This document shows, piece by piece, positions 40,381 to 49,107 of a stretch of DNA of 64,000 bases. The first letter of the stretch is position 1. Each line of letters begins with the position of its first letter. Source of the stretch: Sphingobacterium spiritivorum (GTDB taxonomy: Bacteria; Bacteroidota; Bacteroidia; Sphingobacteriales; Sphingobacteriaceae); the NCBI RefSeq assembly GCF_016725325.1, contig NZ_CP068083.1, positions 310,001 through 374,000 of the forward strand. Direction: 5' to 3'. A program made the position numbers and the translations under genes. The notes under the pieces were generated by a model that worked only from the letters and a program-made list of their open reading frames with translations, searched no databases and was not told the origin of the DNA.

Positions 40381-40499
40381 AAAAAAAGCCCTCAACGGGC
40401 TAAATAGCAATTAATCGACATATTGATCAATGAATACACTGATAAATTCTGCGCTCACCTTGAAAAGATTTACTTCAATTTTCACGAGGGACAAAGGTA
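40381..40499 (-). promoter_or_regulatory. Probable attenuated leader of carA
   Basis: Minus strand: promoter box TACCTTTG at 40499-40492, about 90 bases of leader, then a terminator (AGCCC/GGGCT, five pairs, seven T's at 40387-40381) and carA about 60 bases later. A nine-codon ORF (MSINCYLAR, 40421-40392) overlaps the terminator. AGGGC in its 3' arm can instead pair with GCCCT at 40378-40374. The layout suggests regulated termination before carA; the terminator could alternatively serve ywbE. Confidence 0.6.
40392..40421 (-). CDS. Putative nine-residue leader peptide before carA
   Basis: ATG to TGA encodes MSINCYLAR. It ends within the terminator loop, and its penultimate codons form the 5' arm. 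Such overlap is a known layout for leader peptides; whether this one is translated is not shown. Confidence 0.35.
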   Translation of the reverse strand: MSINCYLAR

Positions 40500-40563
40500 C
40501 ATATTATTCATTAAAATAGCATAATTATTTTAAGAAGTTTTCAACACTTTTATCCGTCACACA

Positions 40564-40764
40564 TTAATCTTCATCTATAATCTCTGCTACACGACCTATC
40601 TGACCATCTGTAAGACGTACTTTGATACCTCTGGAATGGTAAGATGATGAAGTCAGAATATCTTTTACAATCCCCTCTGTCAATGCTCCCGTACGTTGAT
40701 CTTTTTTCAAAATTATATTTACCAGTATCCCTGGTTTTATATCTGCTCTGTTCGTTCCGTCCAT
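40564..40764 (-). CDS. ywbE: YwbE-like protein
   Basis: A 66-residue conserved small protein (MDGTNRADIKPGILVNIILK, TGALTEGIVKDILTSS, RGIKVRLTDGQIGRVAEI). The sequence looks like the YwbE family, named from Bacillus; the likely fold is a small beta-barrel and no function is established. It lies between rseP and the carA leader on the same strand, with a hairpin between it and rseP, so it may be its own transcript. Confidence 0.88.
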   Translation of the reverse strand: MDGTNRADIKPGILVNIILKKDQRTGALTEGIVKDILTSSSYHSRGIKVRLTDGQIGRVAEIIDED

Positions 40765-40781
40765 ATTTTATCTTTTAAAAA

Positions 40782-40813
40782 GCAAGAAGGTCTTTCAAAT
40801 GAAAGACCTTCTG
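40782..40813 (-). terminator. Hairpin between rseP and ywbE
   Basis: AGAAGGTCTTTCA and TGAAAGACCTTCT are perfect with a two-base loop; the T run on the minus strand is weak (TTGCTTTTTAAA). Confidence 0.75.
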
Positions 40814-40831
40814 CTTATCTATTGAAAATCT

Positions 40832-42157
40832 TTATTTAAAGAGTTTGAAAATATCATTTCCAAACACAAATATCATTAAGCCCAGTAAGATAAAGAAACC
40901 TACCATTTGTGCCTTTTCAAGGAATTTTTCGCTCAATGGCTTGCCCTGAATCATTTCCACAAGCAAGAAAATTACATGTCCCCCGTCCAGTGCAGGAATA
41001 GGAAGTAGATTCATAAAGGCCAATGCCATTGACAGCATCCCTACCAGACTCCAGAAACGAACCCAATCGACTTCTGTTCCAAATAACGTAGCAATACCTA
41101 CAGGACCTGAAAGTGCCTTATCAGCTCTGATTTCTCCTCGGAAGATCTTACCGAATCCTTTAATATTATCTGTGATAACAGAAAAAGCCTGCTTTGCTCC
41201 TACCGGAAATGCTTCCGCCAGACTATACTCTGTAATAACTAATGGAAGAGAGTAATCGTAGTTACGGTTGAATCCTAAGGTTCCGTCTTTATCAACCTGC
41301 CCTTTCACTGTAATCGTCTGTCCCTTTCTTATTAAAGTCAACATGACAGGCTTACCCGCATCTTTTTCTAAGATGGATTTGAATTCATCAAAGAAACGAA
41401 CAGGCACTTCATTTACAGCAATCACACTATCTCCTTTTACGAGTCCCATTTTGGCCGCTTCCGAACCTTTTACCACATTATCTACAGCGGTCATCTTGGT
41501 ACGGATCTGTACGAATTCATTTGCTTTATGGTCTGCTACAGCATTCAGAATATCAGCCGGAACATGAATTTCTTTTGTCTCTCCGTTACGCTCAATTGTC
41601 AGATTGGTATTACCCATCAGTACTTTTGAACTCAGAAGCTCTTTGAAAAAACCTACTTTCTGACCGTCTATTGCAACAATGCGGTCTCCGGTCTGTATGC
41701 CGATCTGCTTACCGATAATCCCCGGCACAACTCCATTTACAAGCTTTTGGTTATCGAAATTAGATTCACCCTGACTGAAAGCCAGCATCCAGTACACCAC
41801 TACTCCAACTACAATGTTTACAATAATACCGCCTAGCATTACGATAAGACGTTGCCAGGCTGGTTTGGAACGAAACTCCCAGGGCTGAGGTTCTCCCTTC
41901 AGTTGCTCTGTATCCATGGACTCATCGATCATACCGGCAATCTTCACGTATCCTCCGAGAGGTAACCATCCAATACCGTACTCACAACCTTTATAATTGA
42001 ATTTAAATAATTTGACACCCCAGGCATCAAAAAACAAATAAAACTTTTCTACTTTAATACCGAATGCACGTGCTGCTAAAAAATGTCCCAATTCGTGCAA
42101 TACAATCAAAATCGACAGGCCTAAGACGACCTGTCCAACCATTATTAAAACTCCCAT
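40832..42157 (-). CDS. rseP: Site-2 protease RseP (RIP metalloprotease)
   Basis: A 441-residue integral membrane zinc protease that cuts anti-sigma or other membrane proteins inside the bilayer. The zinc site HELGH is at His21 to His25 in the first helix; an internal PDZ domain pair lies around residues 120-290 (VVPGIIGKQIGIQTGDRIVAI; GLVKGDSVIAVNEVPV) and the second zinc ligand motif NLLPIPALDGGH is near the C-terminus. It follows dxr by 28 bases, probably co-transcribed. Target substrate unknown here. Confidence 0.95.
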   Translation of the reverse strand: MGVLIMVGQVVLGLSILIVLHELGHFLAARAFGIKVEKFYLFFDAWGVKLFKFNYKGCEYGIGWLPLGGYVKIAGMIDESMDTEQLKGEPQPWEFRSKPAWQRLIVMLGGIIVNIVVGVVVYWMLAFSQGESNFDNQKLVNGVVPGIIGKQIGIQTGDRIVAIDGQKVGFFKELLSSKVLMGNTNLTIERNGETKEIHVPADILNAVADHKANEFVQIRTKMTAVDNVVKGSEAAKMGLVKGDSVIAVNEVPVRFFDEFKSILEKDAGKPVMLTLIRKGQTITVKGQVDKDGTLGFNRNYDYSLPLVITEYSLAEAFPVGAKQAFSVITDNIKGFGKIFRGEIRADKALSGPVGIATLFGTEVDWVRFWSLVGMLSMALAFMNLLPIPALDGGHVIFLLVEMIQGKPLSEKFLEKAQMVGFFILLGLMIFVFGNDIFKLFK

Positions 42158-42185
42158 TTAACTTTTTAATCTTTTACATTAATTC

Positions 42186-43337
42186 TTAAATCAACTCCTG
42201 AGCAATCCTTCTGCTCTCCTGATCGGCATATAAATAATCTTCCAATGTAGGAGTTGCTACATGCTCCACACGTCCCAATGTTTTTTCTATCACTTCACTC
42301 ATGCCCAGAAACGATACTTTTTCTTTCAGAAAAGCATCAACCACAATCTCATTTGCAGCATTCATGACACAAGCACTGTTGCCCCCCTGACGCAATGCTT
42401 CATAAGCAATCGCCAAATTACGAAATGTTTTTGTATCGGCAGGTTCAAATGTAAGACTTGCAAAATTAGCAAAATCAAATCGTTCAAATTTATTCTCCCA
42501 TCTGGAAGGATAGGTCAGTGCATACTGAATAGGCAACTTCATATCCGGCACGCCCATTTGTGCTTTCATAGAACCATCTCTAAACTGCACCAGTGAATGG
42601 ACGATAGACTGCGGGTGTACAATGACATCCACCTGATCTGCATCAAGATCAAATAACCATTTGGCCTCGATAACTTCCAGCCCTTTATTCATTAAAGAGG
42701 CCGAATCAATAGTAATCTTGGCCCCCATTGACCAGTTCGGATGCTTTAAAGCCTGCTGCTTTGTCACGGAAGATAAGAAATCCAGATCTTTACCTCTGAA
42801 AGGCCCTCCGGAAGCGGTCAGATATATTTTTTCAATCGGATTGGCTTCTTCACCTGTAAGGCACTGAAAAATCGCAGAATGCTCCGAATCCACCGGCAGC
42901 ATACGTACCTGATGCTTACGGGCAAGCCCCATGACCAACTCTCCTGCCACTACAAGTGTCTCTTTATTAGCCAGAGCAATATCCTTTCCACTCTGGATCG
43001 CACGAACGGTAGAACGAAGTCCCGCCGATCCGACAATTGCATTCAATACGATGTCAATATCCTCATACTGCACCACTTCTTCCAACGCTGCTTCTCCTGA
43101 TCTGACAACTATTGGATAACCCGCAAGGGCTTCCTTGACACGAAGATACTGACTGTCATCTACTATAACGACAGCGCGGGGTTGAAACTGAAGGGCTTGT
43201 TTGATAAGTAGATCCGCATTTGATCCTGCGGTAAGCACAGACACCTTTAATCGTTCGGGAAAAGATTCGACTACCTCTAATGCCTGTGTACCCACACTAC
43301 CTGTCGAACCGAGTACCGCTATTGTTTTATACTCCAA
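42186..43337 (-). CDS. dxr: 1-Deoxy-D-xylulose 5-phosphate reductoisomerase
   Basis: Second step of the MEP isoprenoid pathway: converts DXP to methylerythritol phosphate with NADPH, 383 residues. The NADPH-binding GSTGSVGTQALEV is at the N-terminus, ALANKETLVVAG and VDSEHSAIFQC (metal and substrate site) follow, and ASGGPFRGKDLDFL is the flexible loop. Operon order here is membrane protein, dxr, rseP, as in many bacteria where dxr and rseP sit side by side. Confidence 0.97.
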   Translation of the reverse strand: MEYKTIAVLGSTGSVGTQALEVVESFPERLKVSVLTAGSNADLLIKQALQFQPRAVVIVDDSQYLRVKEALAGYPIVVRSGEAALEEVVQYEDIDIVLNAIVGSAGLRSTVRAIQSGKDIALANKETLVVAGELVMGLARKHQVRMLPVDSEHSAIFQCLTGEEANPIEKIYLTASGGPFRGKDLDFLSSVTKQQALKHPNWSMGAKITIDSASLMNKGLEVIEAKWLFDLDADQVDVIVHPQSIVHSLVQFRDGSMKAQMGVPDMKLPIQYALTYPSRWENKFERFDFANFASLTFEPADTKTFRNLAIAYEALRQGGNSACVMNAANEIVVDAFLKEKVSFLGMSEVIEKTLGRVEHVATPTLEDYLYADQESRRIAQELI

Positions 43338-43352
43338 GGGTTGTTAAATTTC

Positions 43353-44147
43353 TTAAATAATATTCTTTAAAATCTCCGGATTCTCTCCGCCTGCATAAGC
43401 AGTCATCATATTCCGGTAGGCAACCGTAATCACAATACTGGATAAAGGTACAACCAGAAAGGAATTGATGATGCTTAAAAATATGGAAAAAAATGTATAT
43501 CCTGCAAAATTGAAATAAACCTGCAAAATATGGAGCATCGCAAAACAAAAAAGAATCAGCAATAATTTAGTTACATTGCCTTTTGTCAATGCAAAACTCA
43601 ACCGGATGGACCGGAATGAACTGGCATGCTTGTCCATAATAAAGAACGGATAAAAAGCTACCCGGATTATAAACAGAAACGTTAGTATAGCTGAAACAAT
43701 CAGAGATACACTAGCCATTGTACTGACTTCTTTTTTGATATAGATTAAAGGCCAGCACACCACTGAAATAACAAGCAGAATAACCATGGAGACACCCAAT
43801 ATGATCAACATAGCCGTGAAAAAGTAAAGAAGCTCTTTTGTAGTCGGAATAGAGACAGACAACTTAGCTCCGTCCTCTTTATCAATAATCTCCATGATAT
43901 ATTTAAACAAGGTAAGGTTCACCCCGAAATAAAAGATCATAAAAATCAGCGCCATGAAACCACTTAAAACAATATTGTACTCGCTCATATAGCTGGCCAG
44001 CATACTGGACAAATTAGAAGTGACAAATAGTAAAAAACATAGTCCTGCCACCGAAAAATAATGATTTTTCAGAATGTTTACAGATTTTGCAAACACCTCA
44101 TTTACAGCAAACGTGCTTTCCTTTAAATATTGTATCATTGAACTCAT
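43353..44147 (-). CDS. Hypothetical multi-pass membrane protein
   Basis: About 264 residues (from the ATG at 44147; an upstream ATG at 44198 adds 17 polar residues). Six or so hydrophobic segments are visible, e.g. SVAGLCFLLFVTS, IVLSGFMALIFMIFYFGVNL, FTAMLIILGVSMVILLVIS, SLIVSAILTFLFII, LLLILFCFAMLHILQVYFNF and SIFLSIINSFLVVPLSSIV. The last third, with FRSIRLSFALTKGN, resembles the membrane domain seen in glycerophosphodiester phosphodiesterase-related proteins, but I cannot assign it. It precedes dxr by 15 bases. Confidence 0.75.
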   Translation of the reverse strand: MSSMIQYLKESTFAVNEVFAKSVNILKNHYFSVAGLCFLLFVTSNLSSMLASYMSEYNIVLSGFMALIFMIFYFGVNLTLFKYIMEIIDKEDGAKLSVSIPTTKELLYFFTAMLIILGVSMVILLVISVVCWPLIYIKKEVSTMASVSLIVSAILTFLFIIRVAFYPFFIMDKHASSFRSIRLSFALTKGNVTKLLLILFCFAMLHILQVYFNFAGYTFFSIFLSIINSFLVVPLSSIVITVAYRNMMTAYAGGENPEILKNII

Positions 44148-44240
44148 AGAATTACCGCAAAGATGTGATTTATTTTCGTGTGCATCAACTCCTTCCATCC
44201 GTTTTTACCCAAAAAAAACAGTTTTTAACAATTATAAATG

Positions 44241-44280
44241 AAAAGAGGTTTTGACTGACATACAGCAAAACCTCTTTTTC
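44241..44280 (-). terminator. Terminator after the S9 peptidase gene
   Basis: AAAAGAGGTTTTG and CAAAACCTCTTTT around a 12-base loop; it ends the S9 gene on the minus strand. Confidence 0.8.
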
Positions 44281-44301
44281 TTATTCGGGCATTATAAAAA
44301 T

Positions 44302-46425
44302 CTATTTAAAATCCTGAGGAACAGGCTTCTCTAACAGATACTGATAATAAAAGCGAACGCGCTCGTTAAAATCATATTTACGTTTTGATGCCTCAAAACC
44401 ATGTCTGCTTCCCGGATAGATCATCAGCTCAAACGCTTTGTCTCTGTCTGTAAGTTTGTCCACCAGCTGAATCGTATTCTGAAGATGCACATTATCATCC
44501 AGATCACCATGCATAATACGCAGACCACCCTTATATTTATCAGCGTAAGTCAGGACAGATCCGCTCTTGTACCCTTCCGGATTATCCTGAGGTGTATCCA
44601 TCCAGCGCTCGGTATAATGGGTATCGTATAATTCCCAACTGGTCACAGGAGCCCCTGCTATTCCGTAATCAAAATAATCAGATCCTTTAGTCAGCGCCAT
44701 ACAAGTCATATATCCACCATAACTATGTCCTGTGATCAGCAATTTATCTTTTTTGACCCAGGGTTTTGCCTTCAGCCATTTTGCTACAGTGCTATAATCT
44801 ATCATCTCCCAATGTCCTAGGTTTCTGTGCATAAGAGCAACCCCTTGCTTACCAAAATGACCTGAAGCCCGGTGATCTGCAGCGATTTGGATAACCCCTT
44901 CATTAGCCCAATACTGGTTGGAAGTCCCTTTCCAGGTATTCTTGACAGTTCCGGCATCCGGTCCTCCGTAGATGCTCATCACAACAGGATAAGATTTTGA
45001 TTCGTCGAAATCAGTCGGATAAGTAATAATAACCGGAAGCTGATATTTACCATCATCCGAAGGTATAGTCAGATACTCCGTCTTACCAATTTTATAGTCC
45101 GCAAAACTTTCACCCTTACTGTCTGCCAGCTCACGAATCAGTTTTCCATCCGTACGCAATAACGCTACTTTATTAGGTGTATTGATATTGGAATAATTAG
45201 TTATAAAATATTTACCATCAGGGGATACAGACACATTGTGTGTATAGTCCCCGAAAGTAAGTCTCTTAAAGTTTTTACCTGAAAAATCTACTCGGTATAA
45301 ATCTACTGTTGCTGAATTTTCTTTTCGCGCATTCACGTACAGAACCTTTGTTTTCTCATCAATGTGTGCAATAGAAGTCACCTGCCAGTCTCCTGAGGTA
45401 ATAGCATTAATCAGCTTACCATCTAATGTATACAGGTAATAATGCGCCCAGCCAGTCTTGTCGGATTTTAGAATATAATGCTTATTATCCGACAAATAGG
45501 TAATACGCTCATCGTGATCCAGATTTATCCAGGAAGGCTGTTTCTCGTCATAGATTTCTTTCTTCGCTCCAGTCTGCGGGTTTACCTGATAGAATTTTAA
45601 ATTATTCTGCTCACGGTTCATCCACTGCACCATAATATTTTCACTGTTAAATGCCCAGTAGGGCTGGCCAAAATACTGATCGTCCTGCTCATTAAAGTCG
45701 GCCCAGACCACAGCGCCTCCGTCAGTATTTACAACACCAACCTTTACCAAAGGATTTTTATCTCCTGCTTTCGGATAGCGTGTCTTTTCCAGATATCCAT
45801 GCTGACCTTTGGATACATAGATGGGAAACATAGGGACCTCTGTATCATCAAACCGCATAAAGGCAAGCTTTTTACTGTCCGGAGACCACCAGAAAGCCTT
45901 ATAATTAGTAGATCTTCCCAATATTTCCTCATAATATACCCATGAAGAATAACCGTTATAGATCACATCAGTACCATCGGTTGTATACTGAATCTCCTTA
46001 CCCGATGACACTTGGACAGCAAAGAGATTACTCGCTCTGGTATAAGCGACATAATTTCCATCTGGAGATAAGGTTGGGTTTTGTTCTTCTATATCGGGAG
46101 AATTCGTAAGTTTTTTGACTGTACCATCCGCAAAGCGGATCTGCACATCTTTATCCTTCACTTCTACGGTTGTACCTGATTTTGTCGGAACAGTGTAGCT
46201 TTTTCGTTCTCCTGTACTGACATCTACCTGGAACATTTGCTTATCTCTGGGATTACCTTCCAGATAATGCGTCCCGTCTGCCCATCCGGAAAAGGAAGGA
46301 ATTGGTTTGGTAACAGAAAGCTGTCTTCCCCATGACTGTTCAAAATTCAGACGTTTTGTCTGTGCATCACTATGCTGATAGAACAGTACAAACAAGCCGA
46401 AAAAACCGGCAGCATATTTATTCAT
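44302..46425 (-). CDS. S9 family peptidase, dipeptidyl peptidase IV type
   Basis: A 707-residue exported serine peptidase that removes dipeptides (Xaa-Pro preferred in the DPP IV group) from peptides. Signal peptide (YAAGFFGLFVLFYQHSDA, near 22), an eight-bladed propeller region (about 30-450) with DPP IV-like blocks (SPDSKKLAFMRFDD, WVYYEEILGR), then an alpha/beta hydrolase domain with nucleophile Ser568 in GHSYGGYMT, Asp in HGDLDDNVH and His in SRHGFE. Propeller glutamates YEEI fit the substrate-anchoring pair in DPP IV. Confidence 0.94.
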   Translation of the reverse strand: MNKYAAGFFGLFVLFYQHSDAQTKRLNFEQSWGRQLSVTKPIPSFSGWADGTHYLEGNPRDKQMFQVDVSTGERKSYTVPTKSGTTVEVKDKDVQIRFADGTVKKLTNSPDIEEQNPTLSPDGNYVAYTRASNLFAVQVSSGKEIQYTTDGTDVIYNGYSSWVYYEEILGRSTNYKAFWWSPDSKKLAFMRFDDTEVPMFPIYVSKGQHGYLEKTRYPKAGDKNPLVKVGVVNTDGGAVVWADFNEQDDQYFGQPYWAFNSENIMVQWMNREQNNLKFYQVNPQTGAKKEIYDEKQPSWINLDHDERITYLSDNKHYILKSDKTGWAHYYLYTLDGKLINAITSGDWQVTSIAHIDEKTKVLYVNARKENSATVDLYRVDFSGKNFKRLTFGDYTHNVSVSPDGKYFITNYSNINTPNKVALLRTDGKLIRELADSKGESFADYKIGKTEYLTIPSDDGKYQLPVIITYPTDFDESKSYPVVMSIYGGPDAGTVKNTWKGTSNQYWANEGVIQIAADHRASGHFGKQGVALMHRNLGHWEMIDYSTVAKWLKAKPWVKKDKLLITGHSYGGYMTCMALTKGSDYFDYGIAGAPVTSWELYDTHYTERWMDTPQDNPEGYKSGSVLTYADKYKGGLRIMHGDLDDNVHLQNTIQLVDKLTDRDKAFELMIYPGSRHGFEASKRKYDFNERVRFYYQYLLEKPVPQDFK

Positions 46426-46469
46426 ATTAAGTTTGAAGTTATTTTTTAAGTTCTTCGAAAATAAGCATA

Positions 46470-46499
46470 TTACATCTGCTTTTCAGCAAACAGATGTAA
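46470..46499 (-). promoter_or_regulatory. Inverted repeat upstream of the S9 peptidase gene
   Basis: TTACATCTG and CAGATGTAA, perfect nine-base arms with a 12-base centre, 45 bases before the start codon. Possible operator. Confidence 0.45.
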
Positions 46500-46514
46500 C
46501 AACTTTATAAAAAA

Positions 46515-46545
46515 AGCCACTATGGAATAGTGGCTCTTATTCTAG
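46515..46545 (-). terminator. Terminator after the DUF3276 gene
   Basis: In minus-strand RNA AGCCACTAT, TCC, ATAGTGGCT followed by TTTTTT. Confidence 0.88.
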
Positions 46546-46557
46546 GCTAGGCACACC

Positions 46558-46896
46558 TTAGAATGAAAAGTCGTCTCTTTGAGCAATTTTGCTACCCTCA
46601 GCATAACCTGCATCTTCAAAATTAGGCTCGTAACGTTTCTCAACAACATCCTGATTCGACTTGATGTATTCCACAACATCTTTTAATCCTTCAGCAAATT
46701 TTTCAAAATCTTCTTTATATAAGAAAATCTTGTGTTTGATAAACTGTCCGTCTTCAAAACGTTTTTTACTTTCTGTGATGGTAATGTAATAATCGTCTGA
46801 ACGAGTTGCCTTTACATCAAAAAAATAAGTACGTTTTCCAGCTCTCACTTTTTTTGAAAATACCTCTTCGCGCTCTTTGTTTTCAAAATCTCCCAT
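46558..46896 (-). CDS. DUF3276 protein (PUR-like nucleic-acid-binding)
   Basis: A 112-residue cytosolic protein matching the DUF3276 family. The sequence KKVRAGKRTYFFDVKATRSDDYYITITESKK followed by a second related half (HKIFLYKEDFEKFAEGLKDVVEYI) resembles the PUR fold, which binds single-stranded DNA or RNA. Function in this phylum is not established. The 3' terminator shows a separate transcript. Confidence 0.88.
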   Translation of the reverse strand: MGDFENKEREEVFSKKVRAGKRTYFFDVKATRSDDYYITITESKKRFEDGQFIKHKIFLYKEDFEKFAEGLKDVVEYIKSNQDVVEKRYEPNFEDAGYAEGSKIAQRDDFSF

Positions 46897-47104
46897 TATT
46901 AACTATTTAAGTTTAAGTTCCATTTTCCGTCATAAATATATAATAATTATATTCTTTTCTCCAAATTTTAATAATAAAAAACTTATTATTTTTCTCAAAA
47001 TAGGAAAATATTGCTTTTTTTATGACAAATAATGGTTGGAAAACATTTTACCGATAAAAAAGCGATATTCACCGACTTTTTGATTCTAATAACCTAAATA
47101 GTGT

Positions 47105-47134
47105 TTTGCTCTCCTTATATTAGCTCTACATTTG
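47105..47134 (+). promoter_or_regulatory. Promoter of the envelope-sensing operon
   Basis: TTTG at 47105-47108 and TACATTTG at 47127-47134 with an 18-base spacer, 33 bases before the ATG at 47168. Confidence 0.6.
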
Positions 47135-47167
47135 AACTATCAAAAACATAGTAAAACAAATAAAACA

Positions 47168-48052
47168 ATGAAAACGACAAATAATAACTCGACGCCTCCG
47201 AATATCCCACGCATGCCGAACGACAACCGTAATACCATAGGAGCAATCATTATAATAACTGGATTAGCATTACTATTAAAAAACCTTAACATCGGAGATC
47301 TGTTCCCGGACTGGTTGTTTAGCTGGCCGATGATATTGGTGGTGGTAGGTCTTATTATAGGTGTCAATTCCAAATTTGAACGTAAGGCTTCTATTATTCT
47401 GTTAATCATTGGTGGGCTTTTTCTATTCAGAGAAATTACAGACCTTTCCTTCGGACGAGTAATACTTCCACTTGGTATCATTATACTTGGATACTACCTG
47501 ATATCTAAAAAGAATTCAAACTACATACCTCCTGTGCCTCCGGTACCACCGGGTCAGGATGACTTTGACTGGGATAAACGAGTAGTTGATTCATCAGAAG
47601 AAACAGCTGCAAATGGTTCTTCTGAAAATAAAACCGAAAATACAGATCCTAATTTTCAGTCCTCGTACCAAAGTACGGGGCAATCTTCTTATGACCGGTT
47701 CAATCCAAAGTCTGAAGACATCCTGAATGTAAACTCAGCATTCAGTTCAATGAAAAAACTGGTGTTATCCAAAAAATTTCTTGGAGGTCGCGTTTCCAAC
47801 TTATTCGGTTCTGTAGAAATCAATTTATTACAGGCGGATCTGCAGCAACCAATAGCGATAGAGGTATTTCAGTTATTTGGCAGTACACAAATTATTCTTC
47901 CAAGCCACTGGCAGGCTTCTTCCAACATTTCCTCTTTATTGGGTGATGTCGACGACCGACGGTTTCCTTCCGGAGTAGGTCTGGACCCGAATAAGAAGAT
48001 ATACATTACCGGAAGTACAATATTTGGAGGTATTACACTTAAAAACGCATAA
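47168..48052 (+). CDS. LiaF-like membrane protein
   Basis: About 294 residues. Four membrane segments lie in the N-terminal third (ITGLALLLKNL, LFSWPMILVVVGLIIGV, ASIILLIIGGLFLF, ILPLGIIILGYYLI), a linker rich in Pro, Ser and Gln follows, and the C-terminal domain (FSSMKKLVLSKKFLGGRVSNLFGSVEINL, SSLLGDVDD, STIFGGITLKNA) looks like the LiaF/DUF2154 type that senses cell-wall stress in Firmicutes. The start at 47168 skips a 12-residue asparagine-poor extension that lacks support. It is 11 bases before the kinase gene, so the three form an operon. Confidence 0.8.
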   Translation: MKTTNNNSTPPNIPRMPNDNRNTIGAIIIITGLALLLKNLNIGDLFPDWLFSWPMILVVVGLIIGVNSKFERKASIILLIIGGLFLFREITDLSFGRVILPLGIIILGYYLISKKNSNYIPPVPPVPPGQDDFDWDKRVVDSSEETAANGSSENKTENTDPNFQSSYQSTGQSSYDRFNPKSEDILNVNSAFSSMKKLVLSKKFLGGRVSNLFGSVEINLLQADLQQPIAIEVFQLFGSTQIILPSHWQASSNISSLLGDVDDRRFPSGVGLDPNKKIYITGSTIFGGITLKNA

Positions 48053-48063
48053 TACAGACGAGA

Positions 48064-49107
48064 ATGTTATTTTTTAAGTTACCCGCAAATAAAAATTATC
48101 TGATCCATGTCTCTGCATGGACAATTTGTATATTATACTTTTTGGTTGTATTTGGTCTGTTGATATGGAGCGGTACAACCAAAGAAATCGCGTTGTATGA
48201 TGCCGGGATTAATGCCTTAAGCATCACTTTGTGTTGTTACATTCTATCCAGCACCATTAATTTTTTCCTGCCTCGGAAAGGTCAGATGCTTCGGTTGTCC
48301 GCAATCGGTCTTATTGTTGTTGCCCTTGGGCTCTACGTGAGCCGCATTATTCTCCTGCAGATTTTCTCTTTGATAGACATCAGTTATTTTGACTTTAGTA
48401 TCCCCTACCGGGTTATTCTCAATTTTCTTGTTTTATTCTGTATTGCCATTCTGCAGATCGTATGGAATATTCAGGAAGAATATGAAGAAAATAAGAAAAG
48501 AAAGGAAGAATCTGAAAAGATGGTCAGAGATGCCGAATTATATAATCTCAGACAGCAGTTGCAGCCCCATTTTTTATTCAATAGTTTAAATTCCATTATA
48601 GCACTGATTGGCATTAAACCTGAGAAAGCACGTGAAATGACTTTTCAGCTTTCCGACTTTCTGCGGGGAACAATGAGAAAGGACAATCTCAGTCTGATCT
48701 CACTAAAAGACGAGCTCTCTCATCTGCAGCTCTATCTGGATATTGAAAAAGTGCGCTTTGGTCATCGTCTGAATACAGAAGTTCATTTCCCTGAAGAGCT
48801 GTCTGAAACAAAGCTGCCCACTATGATTATCCAGCCTTTGCTGGAAAATGCGATCAAATTCGGGCTTTACAACATTACCGGAGATGTCCTTATCAAAGTC
48901 GAGGTTTCCTACGCAGATAATCTTCTTTGGATCAGAATCACCAACCCTATTGAAAATGATCAGTATGAAAACACCAAAGGTACAGGCTTCGGATTAAGCA
49001 GTGTACAACGCAGGCTGTTCCTGATCTTCGGTCGCACAGACCTTTTATTTACCGAAACAAAAGATAAGAGCTTTATATCAACCCTAAAAATACCTCAATA
49101 TGATTAA
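48064..49107 (+). CDS. LytS/YehU-type sensor histidine kinase
   Basis: A 347-residue membrane kinase. Four or so membrane segments occupy residues about 10-145, and the cytosolic part has the His_kinase (PF06580) motif with the phospho-acceptor His169 in LQPHFLFNSLNSI, then an ATPase domain with LLENAIKFGL and GTGFGLSSV. It overlaps the next gene by eight bases, so the kinase and regulator are translated together. Ligand unknown; the LiaF-like gene upstream suggests envelope stress (inference). Confidence 0.94.
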   Translation: MLFFKLPANKNYLIHVSAWTICILYFLVVFGLLIWSGTTKEIALYDAGINALSITLCCYILSSTINFFLPRKGQMLRLSAIGLIVVALGLYVSRIILLQIFSLIDISYFDFSIPYRVILNFLVLFCIAILQIVWNIQEEYEENKKRKEESEKMVRDAELYNLRQQLQPHFLFNSLNSIIALIGIKPEKAREMTFQLSDFLRGTMRKDNLSLISLKDELSHLQLYLDIEKVRFGHRLNTEVHFPEELSETKLPTMIIQPLLENAIKFGLYNITGDVLIKVEVSYADNLLWIRITNPIENDQYENTKGTGFGLSSVQRRLFLIFGRTDLLFTETKDKSFISTLKIPQYD

